Shown: in pieces, positions 53,711 through 60,693 of the stretch | How positions within the stretch are numbered: position 1 is the first letter of the stretch | Layout of the letters: the number at the start of each line of letters is the position of its first letter | Program-made: the position numbers and the translations under genes | Source: Streptomyces bungoensis | GTDB lineage: Bacteria > Actinomycetota > Actinomycetes > Streptomycetales > Streptomycetaceae | Reading direction: 5' to 3' | Length of the DNA stretch: 64,000 nucleotides | Assembly: GCF_001514215.1 (NCBI RefSeq) | Contig: NZ_KQ948853.1 | Coordinates: 281,167-345,166, forward strand | Notes under the pieces: generated by a model | Told to the model about the DNA's origin: nothing | Database searches by the model: none | The model's input: only the letters and a program-made list of their open reading frames with translations

Positions 53711-54043
53711 AGGACCTCCCCAAGCAATACGCACAGGCAGCTAGTGATCATTATCGCCTGATCCAGGCCGGTCTTGCGGACTGTTTTGGCCAGCAGCATC
53801 CACCCGCCTGACTGACGTGCCCCATGGCCGCCATCCTGGACGCGGACATGCGTTCAGGTCCGTACGCTTCACCTGAGAAGTGCGCCTTCGAGAGCAACGG
53901 TCAGGACCCTCGACACGTCGTATCGCTGCAAGGCAGGGGCACTTCCCGCGTTTCTGATCAAGTGGGGCACGGCACCACTCGTGAAGCCCGAGGTTAGTGG
54001 CACGCTTGTGGCGCGACCCCGGACACGTCGAAAGAGCCAGCCT

Positions 54044-54060
54044 GGGAGGAAAACCCTCCC
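54044..54060 (-). terminator. tRNA-type terminator downstream of the att scar
   Basis: GGGAGG-AAAAC-CCTCCC; in the minus-strand direction this reads GGGAGGGTTTTCCTCCC, a compact hairpin 16 bp past the tRNA 3' end. It fits the native tRNA terminator, so this side looks like the ancestral chromosome. The rest of 53735-54075 shows no gene. Confidence 0.6.
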
Positions 54061-54075
54061 GAGTGGCCCATCTCG

Positions 54076-54117
54076 CTGTGCCCCCGGCAGGATTCGAACC
54101 TGCGACACCCGCTTTAG
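54076..54117 (-). repeat. Attachment-site scar 1: 3' end of tRNA-Arg
   Basis: On the minus strand this 42-bp segment reads from the anticodon-arm side (CTAAAGCGGGTGTCGCAG) through the T-arm GGTTCGAATCC to the acceptor GGGGGCACAG, i.e. the 3' half of a tRNA-Arg. The 5' half is missing: no TAGCTCA box lies upstream. An identical 42-bp copy lies at 56420-56461 in the same orientation. Such tRNA 3'-end direct repeats are the attL/attR signature of site-specific integration. Confidence 0.85.
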
Positions 54118-54217
54118 AGTTCGATCACTCCTCGGCACCATCGGGGAGACACCCTGCCACGCTGGCCATGCCAGAGGGAGCGCTGGCGTCCGGCGCCGTT
54201 GATGTCACTCGTGGGCG

Positions 54218-54380
54218 CGACTCAGTGACCCGGACCGGTATCCCTACCCCTTCCACCCCGATCTCGGCGGCCTCATCTCCTGGGGTTCGGACGAGCACGG
54301 CAGCGAGTACTACTTCCTCGCGATCGAGCCGGACCCTGATGAGTGGCGCATCGTCGTCAGCAGCGAGTGCAGCGAGTGGG
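54218..54380 (+). pseudogene. SUKH/SMI1-KNR4-like fragment
   Basis: The frame reads DPDRYPYPFHPDLGGLISWGSDEHG, YYFLAIEPDPDEWRIVVSS and ends without the rest of the domain. LxPWGSxxxGxxYxW and DPDEWxxVV are SUKH-superfamily hallmarks (immunity-type or regulatory proteins). Start and C-terminus are lacking, so it is a remnant. Confidence 0.55.
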
Positions 54381-54839
54381 GCGGGGCCGCGGTGGCCGCG
54401 GCCCGGTCACAAGCACGCTGGCCGCCCCCCGTACCCGGTCAACGAGGCTGCCCATGAGATCGGTTACGATCCGCCGGTTCTCGGGGCGCGGTTCATCGAC
54501 AGCGCCGGCCGGCATGCGGTAAGCCGACCCGGCGCCGAGACTGTGCTTCGCCATGGCGGCCGGGGGCTTCCCGGCCTCTCCTCCCTTCCGGGCCCGGTCT
54601 CCGTAGGTGGTGCCGACGGGCTCTCCTACGAGGAGCCGCCCGGACGGCACCGGCCGCCGGTCCAGCCAGTCAATGATTTCCGACCGTCGGAAGTAGTCCT
54701 GTCCGTTGGAGCGCCGCGGCGAGGGGAAGCCGGTCTCCTGATTTTCCCAGGCCGTTACGGTCGGTCGGCTTACGCCTGCGAGCGTGGCAATCTCCGCTCG
54801 TCCGAGCAGCGGATCTCCACCGGTTGGCGGGTACGACAT
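54357..54839 (-). CDS. HTH protein resembling the truncated N-terminus of an N-6 DNA methylase
   Basis: 160 residues from the ATG at 54839. N-terminal ~55 residues are a winged/MerR-like HTH (LGRAEIATLAGVSRPTVTAWENQ, FPSPRRSNGQDYFRRSEIIDWLDRR). Streptomycete N-6 adenine methylases carry such an HTH before the catalytic domain, and the phrase GEPVGTTYGDRAR is also seen in them (from memory). The catalytic NPPY domain is absent and the C-terminus is low-complexity. Either a truncated methylase or a stand-alone regulator. Confidence 0.5.
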   Translation of the reverse strand: MSYPPTGGDPLLGRAEIATLAGVSRPTVTAWENQETGFPSPRRSNGQDYFRRSEIIDWLDRRPVPSGRLLVGEPVGTTYGDRARKGGEAGKPPAAMAKHSLGAGSAYRMPAGAVDEPRPENRRIVTDLMGSLVDRVRGAASVLVTGPRPPRPRPTRCTRC

Positions 54840-54860
54840 GAGCGCGGAGTCCCCCTTCAA

Positions 54861-55470
54861 CTGCGCTACGGCAACTGGCTAATGGAGAGTGAGCCCAGAA
54901 GCGCGCGGCCATGCCGAGCAACTGCGCACCCGGAGTGCGCAATCCTCTCAGCGGTTGTTGGAGCTACGTTGTTGGGGCGTTGACCCTGTGACGGGGCTTT
55001 AGGCGCCATCTCAGAAGACGTGCTCGCCGCTTGTTGTTTGAAGAGGGTGTTGGTAGGAGCCTGTTCGGTCACATGGCCGTGTGCCACCCTGCCGGGCAAG
55101 GCGCTGCCTCATCCATGCCGGATGAACATGGACGCGTCATGCTGCTGCGAGGGGATGCGACGGGGCGGTCGACGGGACGGTGGCGCCTTCTGGCCTCAGA
55201 TCGATTCGTGTCTGATCGTCTCCGTCAACAATGGGGAGCCGCCTGCAGGGGTATCGGCGGCTCGGCCGACTGTCCACGCCCCTCGGCGAGGCCGGCGACT
55301 GCTGGTTCCGGGCCATGTCCTCCGGTCCCCGCAGCTTGTGGAGAGCGCGTGGGCCTCTCCGTCCCGGCAGTCGGGTTGACCGGACGTAACGGAGGGTCCC
55401 ATCGGCATACGGTCAGCGGTCAGCCGGAGGAGCGGGTGAGTCGTCGGAGTGAGGTGAGGGCAGCGTTTCG
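54861..55470. other. Gene-poor 610-bp stretch in the island
   Basis: No frame here is convincing; the longest (+ strand, 55031-55513) looks random. It holds the palindrome at 54921-54939 and otherwise nothing I can name. Confidence 0.5.
54921..54939. promoter_or_regulatory. 19-bp inverted repeat upstream of the HTH gene
   Basis: TGCGCAC-CCGGA-GTGCGCA is perfect (7-5-7), 82 bp upstream of the HTH gene start, and is a candidate operator. Confidence 0.55.
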
Positions 55471-55917
55471 TCAGACCTTCTCGACTCGCACGGGGTGTCC
55501 CGCGAGGAGTTGAGCCATGTCTTCGGTGTCGGACGTGAAGACGGTTGCCTCAGCTCCCTGCACGGCTTCTCGCCCTGCCACAGCCGCCAGAATGGCGTCG
55601 ATGGCGTACTTGTGGCCGTGCAGACCAGCTGCCTTCAGCATGTCGCGCGCCATGGCGATCACCTGGTCATCCGTGTGCAGGACGCGGATCCGGGACAGCG
55701 TCCAGTTCCACAGTGCCTGCCTCGACGTCTCGCGAGGGTGCCATGCTTCCAAGGTCGTGAGTGCCGACGTGACGATCGGGATGTCGAGCCGCGGAGCCGT
55801 TTTGATCAGCGCGGCCATCTCTCGATCGCCGTGAACCGCCTTGGAGAGTGCCTCGGAGTCGAACACGAAGACGCGCTGTCGTGGCCGGTGCAGTTTCGCT
55901 CGGGCGGTGTGGCTCAC
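55471..55917 (-). CDS. PIN-domain toxin (VapC-like ribonuclease)
   Basis: 148 residues. PIN acidic residues appear in order: VFVFDSEALSKAV (Asp), LTTLEAW (Glu), YAIDAILAAVA (Asp) and TSDTEDMAQLL (Asp), which would bind Mg2+ for RNA cleavage. It starts inside the stop of the antitoxin gene (ATGA overlap 55914-55917). Confidence 0.85.
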   Translation of the reverse strand: MSHTARAKLHRPRQRVFVFDSEALSKAVHGDREMAALIKTAPRLDIPIVTSALTTLEAWHPRETSRQALWNWTLSRIRVLHTDDQVIAMARDMLKAAGLHGHKYAIDAILAAVAGREAVQGAEATVFTSDTEDMAQLLAGHPVRVEKV

Positions 55918-56180
55918 GCAGCCTCGCCTGAATGCGAGTGCTGCTCGTCGTGCCAGCCGTCAATCGCTGCGATGCGGTCCAGCGCTGCCTGCTGCTCGTC
56001 GTCCGTCACGGCGCCGTGCTCTTCTTCCAGGCGTTCAGCCAGCTCGCGCAGTCGGTCCATGGCGTCCTGATGAGCTGCGGCGGCCGCAATGTAACTGGAC
56101 ACCCCGCGGGCATCGACGCGTTCCTTGATCGATTCCACCAGCTCTTCCGGCACGGTGATGGTGATCTTCCGGGTTGCCAT
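55914..56180 (-). CDS. Antitoxin with ribbon-helix-helix-like N-terminus
   Basis: 88 residues. RKITITVPEELVESIKERVDARGVSSYI matches a CopG/RHH DNA-binding start; the acidic C-terminal half (RELAERLEEEHGAVTDDEQ) would wrap the toxin. The ATG at 56180 sits inside a palindrome and no ribosome-binding site precedes it, so the transcript may be leaderless. Confidence 0.85.
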   Translation of the reverse strand: MATRKITITVPEELVESIKERVDARGVSSYIAAAAAHQDAMDRLRELAERLEEEHGAVTDDEQQAALDRIAAIDGWHDEQHSHSGEAA

Positions 56181-56192
56181 ACTTTAAGTATG
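56178..56192. promoter_or_regulatory. AT-rich palindrome over the antitoxin start codon
   Basis: CATACTTTAAGTATG (7-1-7 perfect) includes the antitoxin start codon. It is strikingly AT-rich for this genome and fits an autoregulatory RHH operator overlapping the promoter -10 region. Confidence 0.75.
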
Positions 56193-56343
56193 CCATGTCT
56201 TGTGCGTCGTGGGTGGGTGCCTCGGCTGCCGTCATCCTTGGCGGCCACTTCACGCTGTGCCCGGGAGGGCCGGAGTCAGGGTGTGAGGGGCGTAGAGACC
56301 TTGCGGAGCTCGTGGTGCCTGGCGATCCGCCCGCTCACGCAAA

Positions 56344-56370
56344 CGGCCCCGGACGAAACGTCCGAGGCCG
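56344..56370. terminator. Hairpin downstream of att scar 2
   Basis: A 12-bp stem with G-U-type positions and an AAA loop (CCCCGGACG-AAA-CGTCCGAGG core) lies 50 bp past the tRNA 3' end of scar 2, as a tRNA terminator would. Confidence 0.6.
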
Positions 56371-56419
56371 AAGGGAGCCCCTCCATGGGAAAGAAGTCCC
56401 AGGTCAGAGCGGTAATGCA

Positions 56420-56461
56420 CTGTGCCCCCGGCAGGATTCGAACCTGCGACACCCGCTTTAG
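56420..56461 (-). repeat. Attachment-site scar 2: 3' end of tRNA-Arg
   Basis: Identical over 42 bp to scar 1. On the minus strand its 5' side reads AACTCCTAAAGCGG, which restores the CCT of a tRNA-Arg(CCU)-like anticodon loop, but the D-arm and 5' acceptor are again absent. The flanks of the two copies do not match beyond the repeat. Confidence 0.85.
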
Positions 56462-56634
56462 GAGTTTTCCCGGGGTAGGGCTGTGACCTGCGGAAACGTC
56501 GATTGCAGGGTGTCTGACCTGGGAAAGCACCCCTCCGCAGTTCTCACGTGTTCACGGGGTTTCCCGGCCTCGTGTGTGCTGGATCCGTTTTGCCGGGCAC
56601 CTCGAAGGAGGCTCTTGGCAGTCGCACTCGACTG

Positions 56635-57099
56635 TCAAGGGGAGACGGAGTTGCCCCGGGTCTCTTCGGCCTTGGGTGCAGCGATAGGCCATGAGGTGAT
56701 CGTCTGCCAAGGCGAGCACGAGGTTGTGTCCTTGGTGCCCTTGCACACCGCGAGGTAACCGGTTGTGGTGAGCCGATATGCCTGCCGGATGGCAACGTCC
56801 ACTGCCTTCCGGCCGCATACGTCGGCCTGCTTGTGGGCCGGAGCGGGGATGATGTCGAAGACGAACTTGGTCCAGAGCGAGTAGCACCCATCTCCGGCAT
56901 TGGACAGGGTGCCGTTCACGATGAGGCTGGGGGAGGCGAGCGGGCCGTCGCTCTCCAGCCAACGCTGCCCTGAAGCGCTTGCCGTGTGGTACTGCGCGGA
57001 CCACGGGACGGTATTGGCTGGTGCAGCCGTGGCGGCAGTCATGGTGATCAGGGCCGTGCCGAGGGTGGCCGCTGCGATGAATCCGGTGCGTAGGTGCAT
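56635..57099 (-). CDS. Small secreted protein downstream of sdpB
   Basis: 154 residues from the ATG at 57099 (GGAAGAG upstream). Signal peptide FIAAATLGTALITMTAATAAPA. The mature part has four Cys (GDGCYSLW, ADVCGRKA, LAVCKGTKD, TSCSPW), aromatic-rich, with no known domain. It starts 75 bp after the sdpB stop on the same strand, so it could belong to the sdp transcript; a role there is guesswork. Confidence 0.7.
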   Translation of the reverse strand: MHLRTGFIAAATLGTALITMTAATAAPANTVPWSAQYHTASASGQRWLESDGPLASPSLIVNGTLSNAGDGCYSLWTKFVFDIIPAPAHKQADVCGRKAVDVAIRQAYRLTTTGYLAVCKGTKDTTSCSPWQTITSWPIAAPKAEETRGNSVSP

Positions 57100-57173
57100 C
57101 AGATGGTCTCTTCCACTGTTTCGTAGGTGGCCGACGAGGAGGATCTTGCGCGGCTGGAGTGCGTCGACATGAG

Positions 57174-58121
57174 TCAGGAAGCGAGGGCCGTACTCTGCGT
57201 CTCCGGCCTCTCGGGCTGCGAGGCGGTGGTGCGGGCACGGGGCCGGATCAGCCATGCGAGGTCGGGATCGTGGCCCAACGGTGCCAACAGCAGCAGCAGT
57301 CCCGCCCACATGGCCAGGGCGAAGCTCCATAGCCCCATGACCACCGCGATGCCAAGATGAAACAGGATGCCGGCGGGCAGCAGCATCCAGCGCACCTTCT
57401 GGGGCAGCAGCAAGGCCGCTGCCAGGGACAGCTCCAGTACCAGGGGGAGCCAGGTCATGATGGCGACCCCAACCGGCTGTCGGGCTACGGCGTCGAGGAG
57501 GGGGCGCAGCCAGCCCGAGGCCCCGAAGTCGTAGTTGTTGATCCAGTAGTACAGCGCGGTGCCGTCGGCCCACTCGGCGTGCGGCAGTTTGGCCACGCAT
57601 GCCTGGAAGTACACGAGGGACATCTGCAGGCGGGCCACGACCAGCGCACTGGTTCCCACCAGGGCGAGGTATCTGCGGCGCTGAGACAGAGCGGACTGTG
57701 GTGGCTGTTGCGTCTGCCAGTGCCACTTGCGTTTGTCTCCGATGGCGACGAGCGCGATCAGGAGGCTGAGGATCCACGTGATCTGGTCGCCGCCGTCGGG
57801 GATGGCGATGCCGGTGAACACGCTGAAGGATATGTAGGCGTGGGGGATGGCGGTCAGGGCCGGTCGCCATCCGCTGGCGACAAGCAGCAGGACGAGACAG
57901 CAGAGCCAGCGGACGATGTCGTAGTCCTGGGGCGACGCCAGGCACCACGCGCCGGCTCCGGTCACGCCTTGGCACAGCGGGTACTTTCCGACGCCGGCTA
58001 CCTCTCTGAAGAGGGTGGCGGAGTCGCTGCACATGAGTGTTCCGAGCGTGCCGAGGGCAAGCAGTGTCCTCGCCCAGCCGTAGCCAGTGCTCCATGGCAA
58101 GGTGATCGTGTGGCGGCGCAT
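57174..58121 (-). CDS. sdpB: SdpB-family protein (HTTM-type membrane protein)
   Basis: 315 residues from the ATG at 58121, which overlaps the sdpA stop (TGATG) and follows GAGG; GTG 58127 is an alternative. Six or seven helices; landmarks GYGWARTLLALGTLGTL, FQACVAKLPHAEWADGTALYYWINN and WLPLVLELSLAAALLLP match the export_SdpB/HTTM (vitamin-K-carboxylase-like) family. In Bacillus subtilis SdpA and SdpB together turn pro-SdpC into the secreted SDP toxin. I see the same gene order type here: toxin, SdpA, SdpB. Confidence 0.82.
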   Translation of the reverse strand: MRRHTITLPWSTGYGWARTLLALGTLGTLMCSDSATLFREVAGVGKYPLCQGVTGAGAWCLASPQDYDIVRWLCCLVLLLVASGWRPALTAIPHAYISFSVFTGIAIPDGGDQITWILSLLIALVAIGDKRKWHWQTQQPPQSALSQRRRYLALVGTSALVVARLQMSLVYFQACVAKLPHAEWADGTALYYWINNYDFGASGWLRPLLDAVARQPVGVAIMTWLPLVLELSLAAALLLPQKVRWMLLPAGILFHLGIAVVMGLWSFALAMWAGLLLLLAPLGHDPDLAWLIRPRARTTASQPERPETQSTALAS

Positions 58122-58720
58122 CAGCACCTCACCTTCAGCACCATGACGCGTTCCGGTGAGTGACTGTCAGCGATCAGGGACCGCCATGCCCAAGGAGTGG
58201 GACGTTCCTGCAGCAGGCCGATCGTGCCGCACAAGGTGGGCTCGGGAGAAGCATTTTTGATCGTCCTGACCGGAGCGCCGAAAGTGGTGAGGCAGCTGTC
58301 GCGTGTTCCCGTGCAGGGGCGCCAGTCCTTCTCTCGGGCGGAGGAAAGAACGAGGGCAATCTCCACGCCTTGAGCCCGGGAAGCCCGGTTGAGCCCAAAA
58401 AAGTTTCGCGGCGAAGAATGGGGGCCAAGAGCCAGCGATCGCCAACTGCCGGCCTGCTTCCCGTAGGGTCTGATTTCTGGGTCGCGGGGAGACTTCGTGA
58501 AGAAAGCCCATCCTTGCGGCGCCATATTGACCACGGTATGCCTCACGCTTTTCTGCGCAGGCAGTGTAATGGCGTTCTTGGGAAGCTGTTCCTGGGCTAC
58601 GTAGAGAATGAAGGCTGACCAGACAACGCATGTGAGTGCAATGGCACGCCTGGGGAGTGTGACAGTTTGGTCACCGGTCCGCGAAAGTCTCGCGTATATA
58701 TGGCGGATTGATTTCTTCAT
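58121..58720 (-). CDS. sdpA: SdpA-family protein
   Basis: 199 residues. One N-terminal helix (AIALTCVVWSAFILYVAQEQL), then a soluble part with MAPQGWAFFTKSPRDPEIRPY, the SdpA hallmark, and three Cys (WRPCTGTRDSC, PTLCGTIG). AGGATCACT precedes the ATG. In Bacillus, SdpA is needed with SdpB for toxin maturation. Translationally coupled to sdpB; 85 bp downstream of sdpC with an intervening hairpin. Confidence 0.82.
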   Translation of the reverse strand: MKKSIRHIYARLSRTGDQTVTLPRRAIALTCVVWSAFILYVAQEQLPKNAITLPAQKSVRHTVVNMAPQGWAFFTKSPRDPEIRPYGKQAGSWRSLALGPHSSPRNFFGLNRASRAQGVEIALVLSSAREKDWRPCTGTRDSCLTTFGAPVRTIKNASPEPTLCGTIGLLQERPTPWAWRSLIADSHSPERVMVLKVRC

Positions 58721-58763
58721 AGTGATCCTGGCCTGCTCGCCGACTGGCGGGCGCGCTGCCGAG

Positions 58764-58793
58764 GGGACGGAGAGTCTGCAGCCGCTCCGTCCC
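58764..58793 (-). terminator. Intercistronic hairpin between sdpC and sdpA
   Basis: GGGACGGAG pairs with CTCCGTCCC across a 12-nt loop. A partial terminator or RNA-stabilising hairpin here would give more sdpC message than sdpA-sdpB message, as expected for a peptide precursor (inference). Confidence 0.55.
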
Positions 58794-58805
58794 TTCGATC
58801 ACGCC

Positions 58806-59480
58806 TCAGGCGGCCTTCAGCGCCTCCGTCACCTGTGCCACGGCCTCGTCGCGAGACAGCTGCGAGCCGTCACCCGCTGTGGGTTCCGCACTCCAGAACC
58901 AGTTCTTGCCCTTGACGAAGTTCGCGCCGACGGCAACCGTCACCGTGACAACCGCACCGGCCGCGGTCAGGACCGCCGCCACATGGACCACAGCGGCGGC
59001 AACCGCGACGGTCACGCCACACTTCTGGCCGTTCTCGACAGGGTTGGCGGCCTTGTCCCCCTTGTGTGCCACGGAGAGGAGCATGGCCTGAGCCTTCGTC
59101 ACGGCCTGCTCCACCTGACGGGGGTCACCGCTGCGCGTCTTCGCGCTCAGCTCTGCGAAGAAGCCGGGAGACCTCTTGTCGATCAGGTCGATGACCGCGT
59201 TCGCCGCACGGACCTGCTCGGGCGAGTCGTTGCGGACGTGCTTGCGCGCGTCCGCGAAGAGGTCGAGCGTGGCCAGCCGCTCCCCGACCTTGCCTTGGCC
59301 GAAGAAAAGGCCGCGGAATACGTTCTCCCCGTCAGTCTTCGCCGACACCGACGAGGACGCGGCGGCCACTGCAGAGGTCTTGGCGGCAGTATCGGCTGTC
59401 GCGGCGGGCGCGGCAGCGACACATACAGTTGCCGCAGTCAGACCAGCGACGGCGAGCATTCCGCGCTGTTTGATATTCAA
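58806..59480 (-). CDS. sdpC: SdpC-family antimicrobial peptide precursor
   Basis: 224 residues from a TTG at 59480 with GAGGGG upstream; the longer frame to 59564 adds nothing signal-like. Residues 1-29 are a signal peptide ending AAAPAATA. The conserved block DGENVFRGLFFGQGKVGERL (residues 50-69) is the SdpC-family hallmark. Residues 155-188 are a long hydrophobic Val/Ala stretch, preceded by the only mature-region Cys (C154 in QKCGV) and followed by KGKNWFW. In Bacillus the toxin is cut from this hydrophobic region and collapses membrane potential. Here the second Cys of the Bacillus disulfide is missing. Confidence 0.82.
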   Translation of the reverse strand: MNIKQRGMLAVAGLTAATVCVAAAPAATADTAAKTSAVAAASSSVSAKTDGENVFRGLFFGQGKVGERLATLDLFADARKHVRNDSPEQVRAANAVIDLIDKRSPGFFAELSAKTRSGDPRQVEQAVTKAQAMLLSVAHKGDKAANPVENGQKCGVTVAVAAAVVHVAAVLTAAGAVVTVTVAVGANFVKGKNWFWSAEPTAGDGSQLSRDEAVAQVTEALKAA

Positions 59481-59597
59481 TTGGATTCCCCTCGTAGGAT
59501 GAGTCGCGCCGAGGGGAAGCAACGTGTGGTCAGCACGCCCCCCCGGTGCGTGATCTCTTCTCAAGGGGGATCATGACACGTTTTCTGAAGTGCGTCG

Positions 59598-59638
59598 AAC
59601 CTTTGTGCTGTACTTCACATGTCAACATTTTCAATGTT
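59598..59638 (-). promoter_or_regulatory. Candidate sdpC promoter with overlapping palindrome
   Basis: On the minus strand TTGACA (59625-59620), a 16-bp spacer and AAGGTT (59603-59598) form a good housekeeping-type promoter about 115 bp upstream of the TTG start. AACATT-TTC-AATGTT (59624-59638) is a perfect 6-3-6 inverted repeat overlapping the -35 edge, well placed for repression. The surroundings are unusually AT-rich. Confidence 0.65.
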
Positions 59639-59685
59639 CCCCAAGCTTCTGATGGATCGAGGGAAAAGGTTCAGCCAATCTCTGC

Positions 59686-60693
59686 TCAGCCAGTCTCTGC
59701 CCTATTCAGTGCGTTCAGCAGGGCTGCCCCGCGTTCGGCGTCATCGATACTGATGGCGAATTCCTTACCCTTGTCGCGGGTGCGAATGACGAGGCATTCT
59801 CCACTCCGCAGCATGACTGTGGTACCGAGACCACTGAACCGGTAACCCCAACCTCCGACCTGCGCGGGGGAGCGGTCCTCCGTACGGGCCGAGTCGATGT
59901 CCGCGGCCGGCCACCGCCGGGCCGGCCAGCCAAGCGGGCCGAACGCCACCTCCAGGCCACGCTCGGATGCACGTGCCTGCACCGTGGCGCAGCCCGCGAG
60001 CACAATGGACGCGAATGCGAAGGGGGCGAACAACGCCCACAGAGGCCCGGAAGCGGCCAGGCCGCTGATCAGGGCAATCAGTGCGGCCACCGCCACAAGG
60101 CCCGTCGCCGCGGCCAGCAGTTGAAGCCACGGGTTGCTGGTGCGGGAGAGCCACACCAGGCGCTGCCCGCGAGGAACCTCCAGGGTCGACCCGGAACTGC
60201 TTGTCGGGGCCGCCGGGGCAGAAGTACGGCTGCGCGTGTTCACGATCCACGCTACGACGGCTGCCGCTACCGCGGCCGTGGCGAGGGTCGCGGCAATCCA
60301 CGGCGTGGGTTGGTGGGCCTGGTGCCAGTCAGTGTGGCCGAGGTTCGCGCGGATGATGGACGCCTGCGCACCGCCCAGGAGGATGCCCCCGGAGAGCAGT
60401 ACGGCGGCGGTCCACGCCCGCGCCGCGGAGCCTGCGGTGGTTCGCGATCGCCGCACTACCAGATGCGTGATTCCTGACAGAGCCAGCCAAATGGTGGTTG
60501 GAAAGAGGGACGCTGCCCAGAGGGGCATGGAACCATCGGCGGTGTCGCGCCCGAGGTCCCAATGCGTAGCCACTCGCTGTGGCAGTTGCCCACGGGCGAC
60601 CCAGGGTAGAGCCGCGATCAAAGTGGCAGTGCCCACTGTCCAAACCCCGGCAGCCCAGCGTGCGCCGCGCTTGGACTTTGCGCCGTCGTTCAC
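59686..60693 (-). CDS. DUF1648 membrane protein (SdpI-like N-terminal domain), candidate immunity protein
   Basis: 335 residues from a GTG overlapping the GntR stop (GTGA). About six helices. The N-terminal part has the DUF1648 pattern (LPWVARGQLPQRVATHWDLGRDTADGSMP, then a helix). In B. subtilis DUF1648 is part of SdpI, the SDP immunity protein. The C-terminal ~100 residues form a soluble PH-like domain (ARASERGLEVAFGPLGWPARRWPAADI). Such proteins also occur without sdp genes in Streptomyces, so immunity is a hypothesis from position. Confidence 0.72.
   Translation of the reverse strand: MNDGAKSKRGARWAAGVWTVGTATLIAALPWVARGQLPQRVATHWDLGRDTADGSMPLWAASLFPTTIWLALSGITHLVVRRSRTTAGSAARAWTAAVLLSGGILLGGAQASIIRANLGHTDWHQAHQPTPWIAATLATAAVAAAVVAWIVNTRSRTSAPAAPTSSSGSTLEVPRGQRLVWLSRTSNPWLQLLAAATGLVAVAALIALISGLAASGPLWALFAPFAFASIVLAGCATVQARASERGLEVAFGPLGWPARRWPAADIDSARTEDRSPAQVGGWGYRFSGLGTTVMLRSGECLVIRTRDKGKEFAISIDDAERGAALLNALNRAETG

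Noticed and set aside
55031..55513. 160-residue + strand gene in the island gap
   Set aside because: No ribosome-binding site, random composition, and it runs antisense into the PIN toxin gene.
54076..56461. Functional tRNA-Arg genes at the two repeats
   Set aside because: D-arm and 5' acceptor are missing in both copies, so neither can fold into a tRNA.
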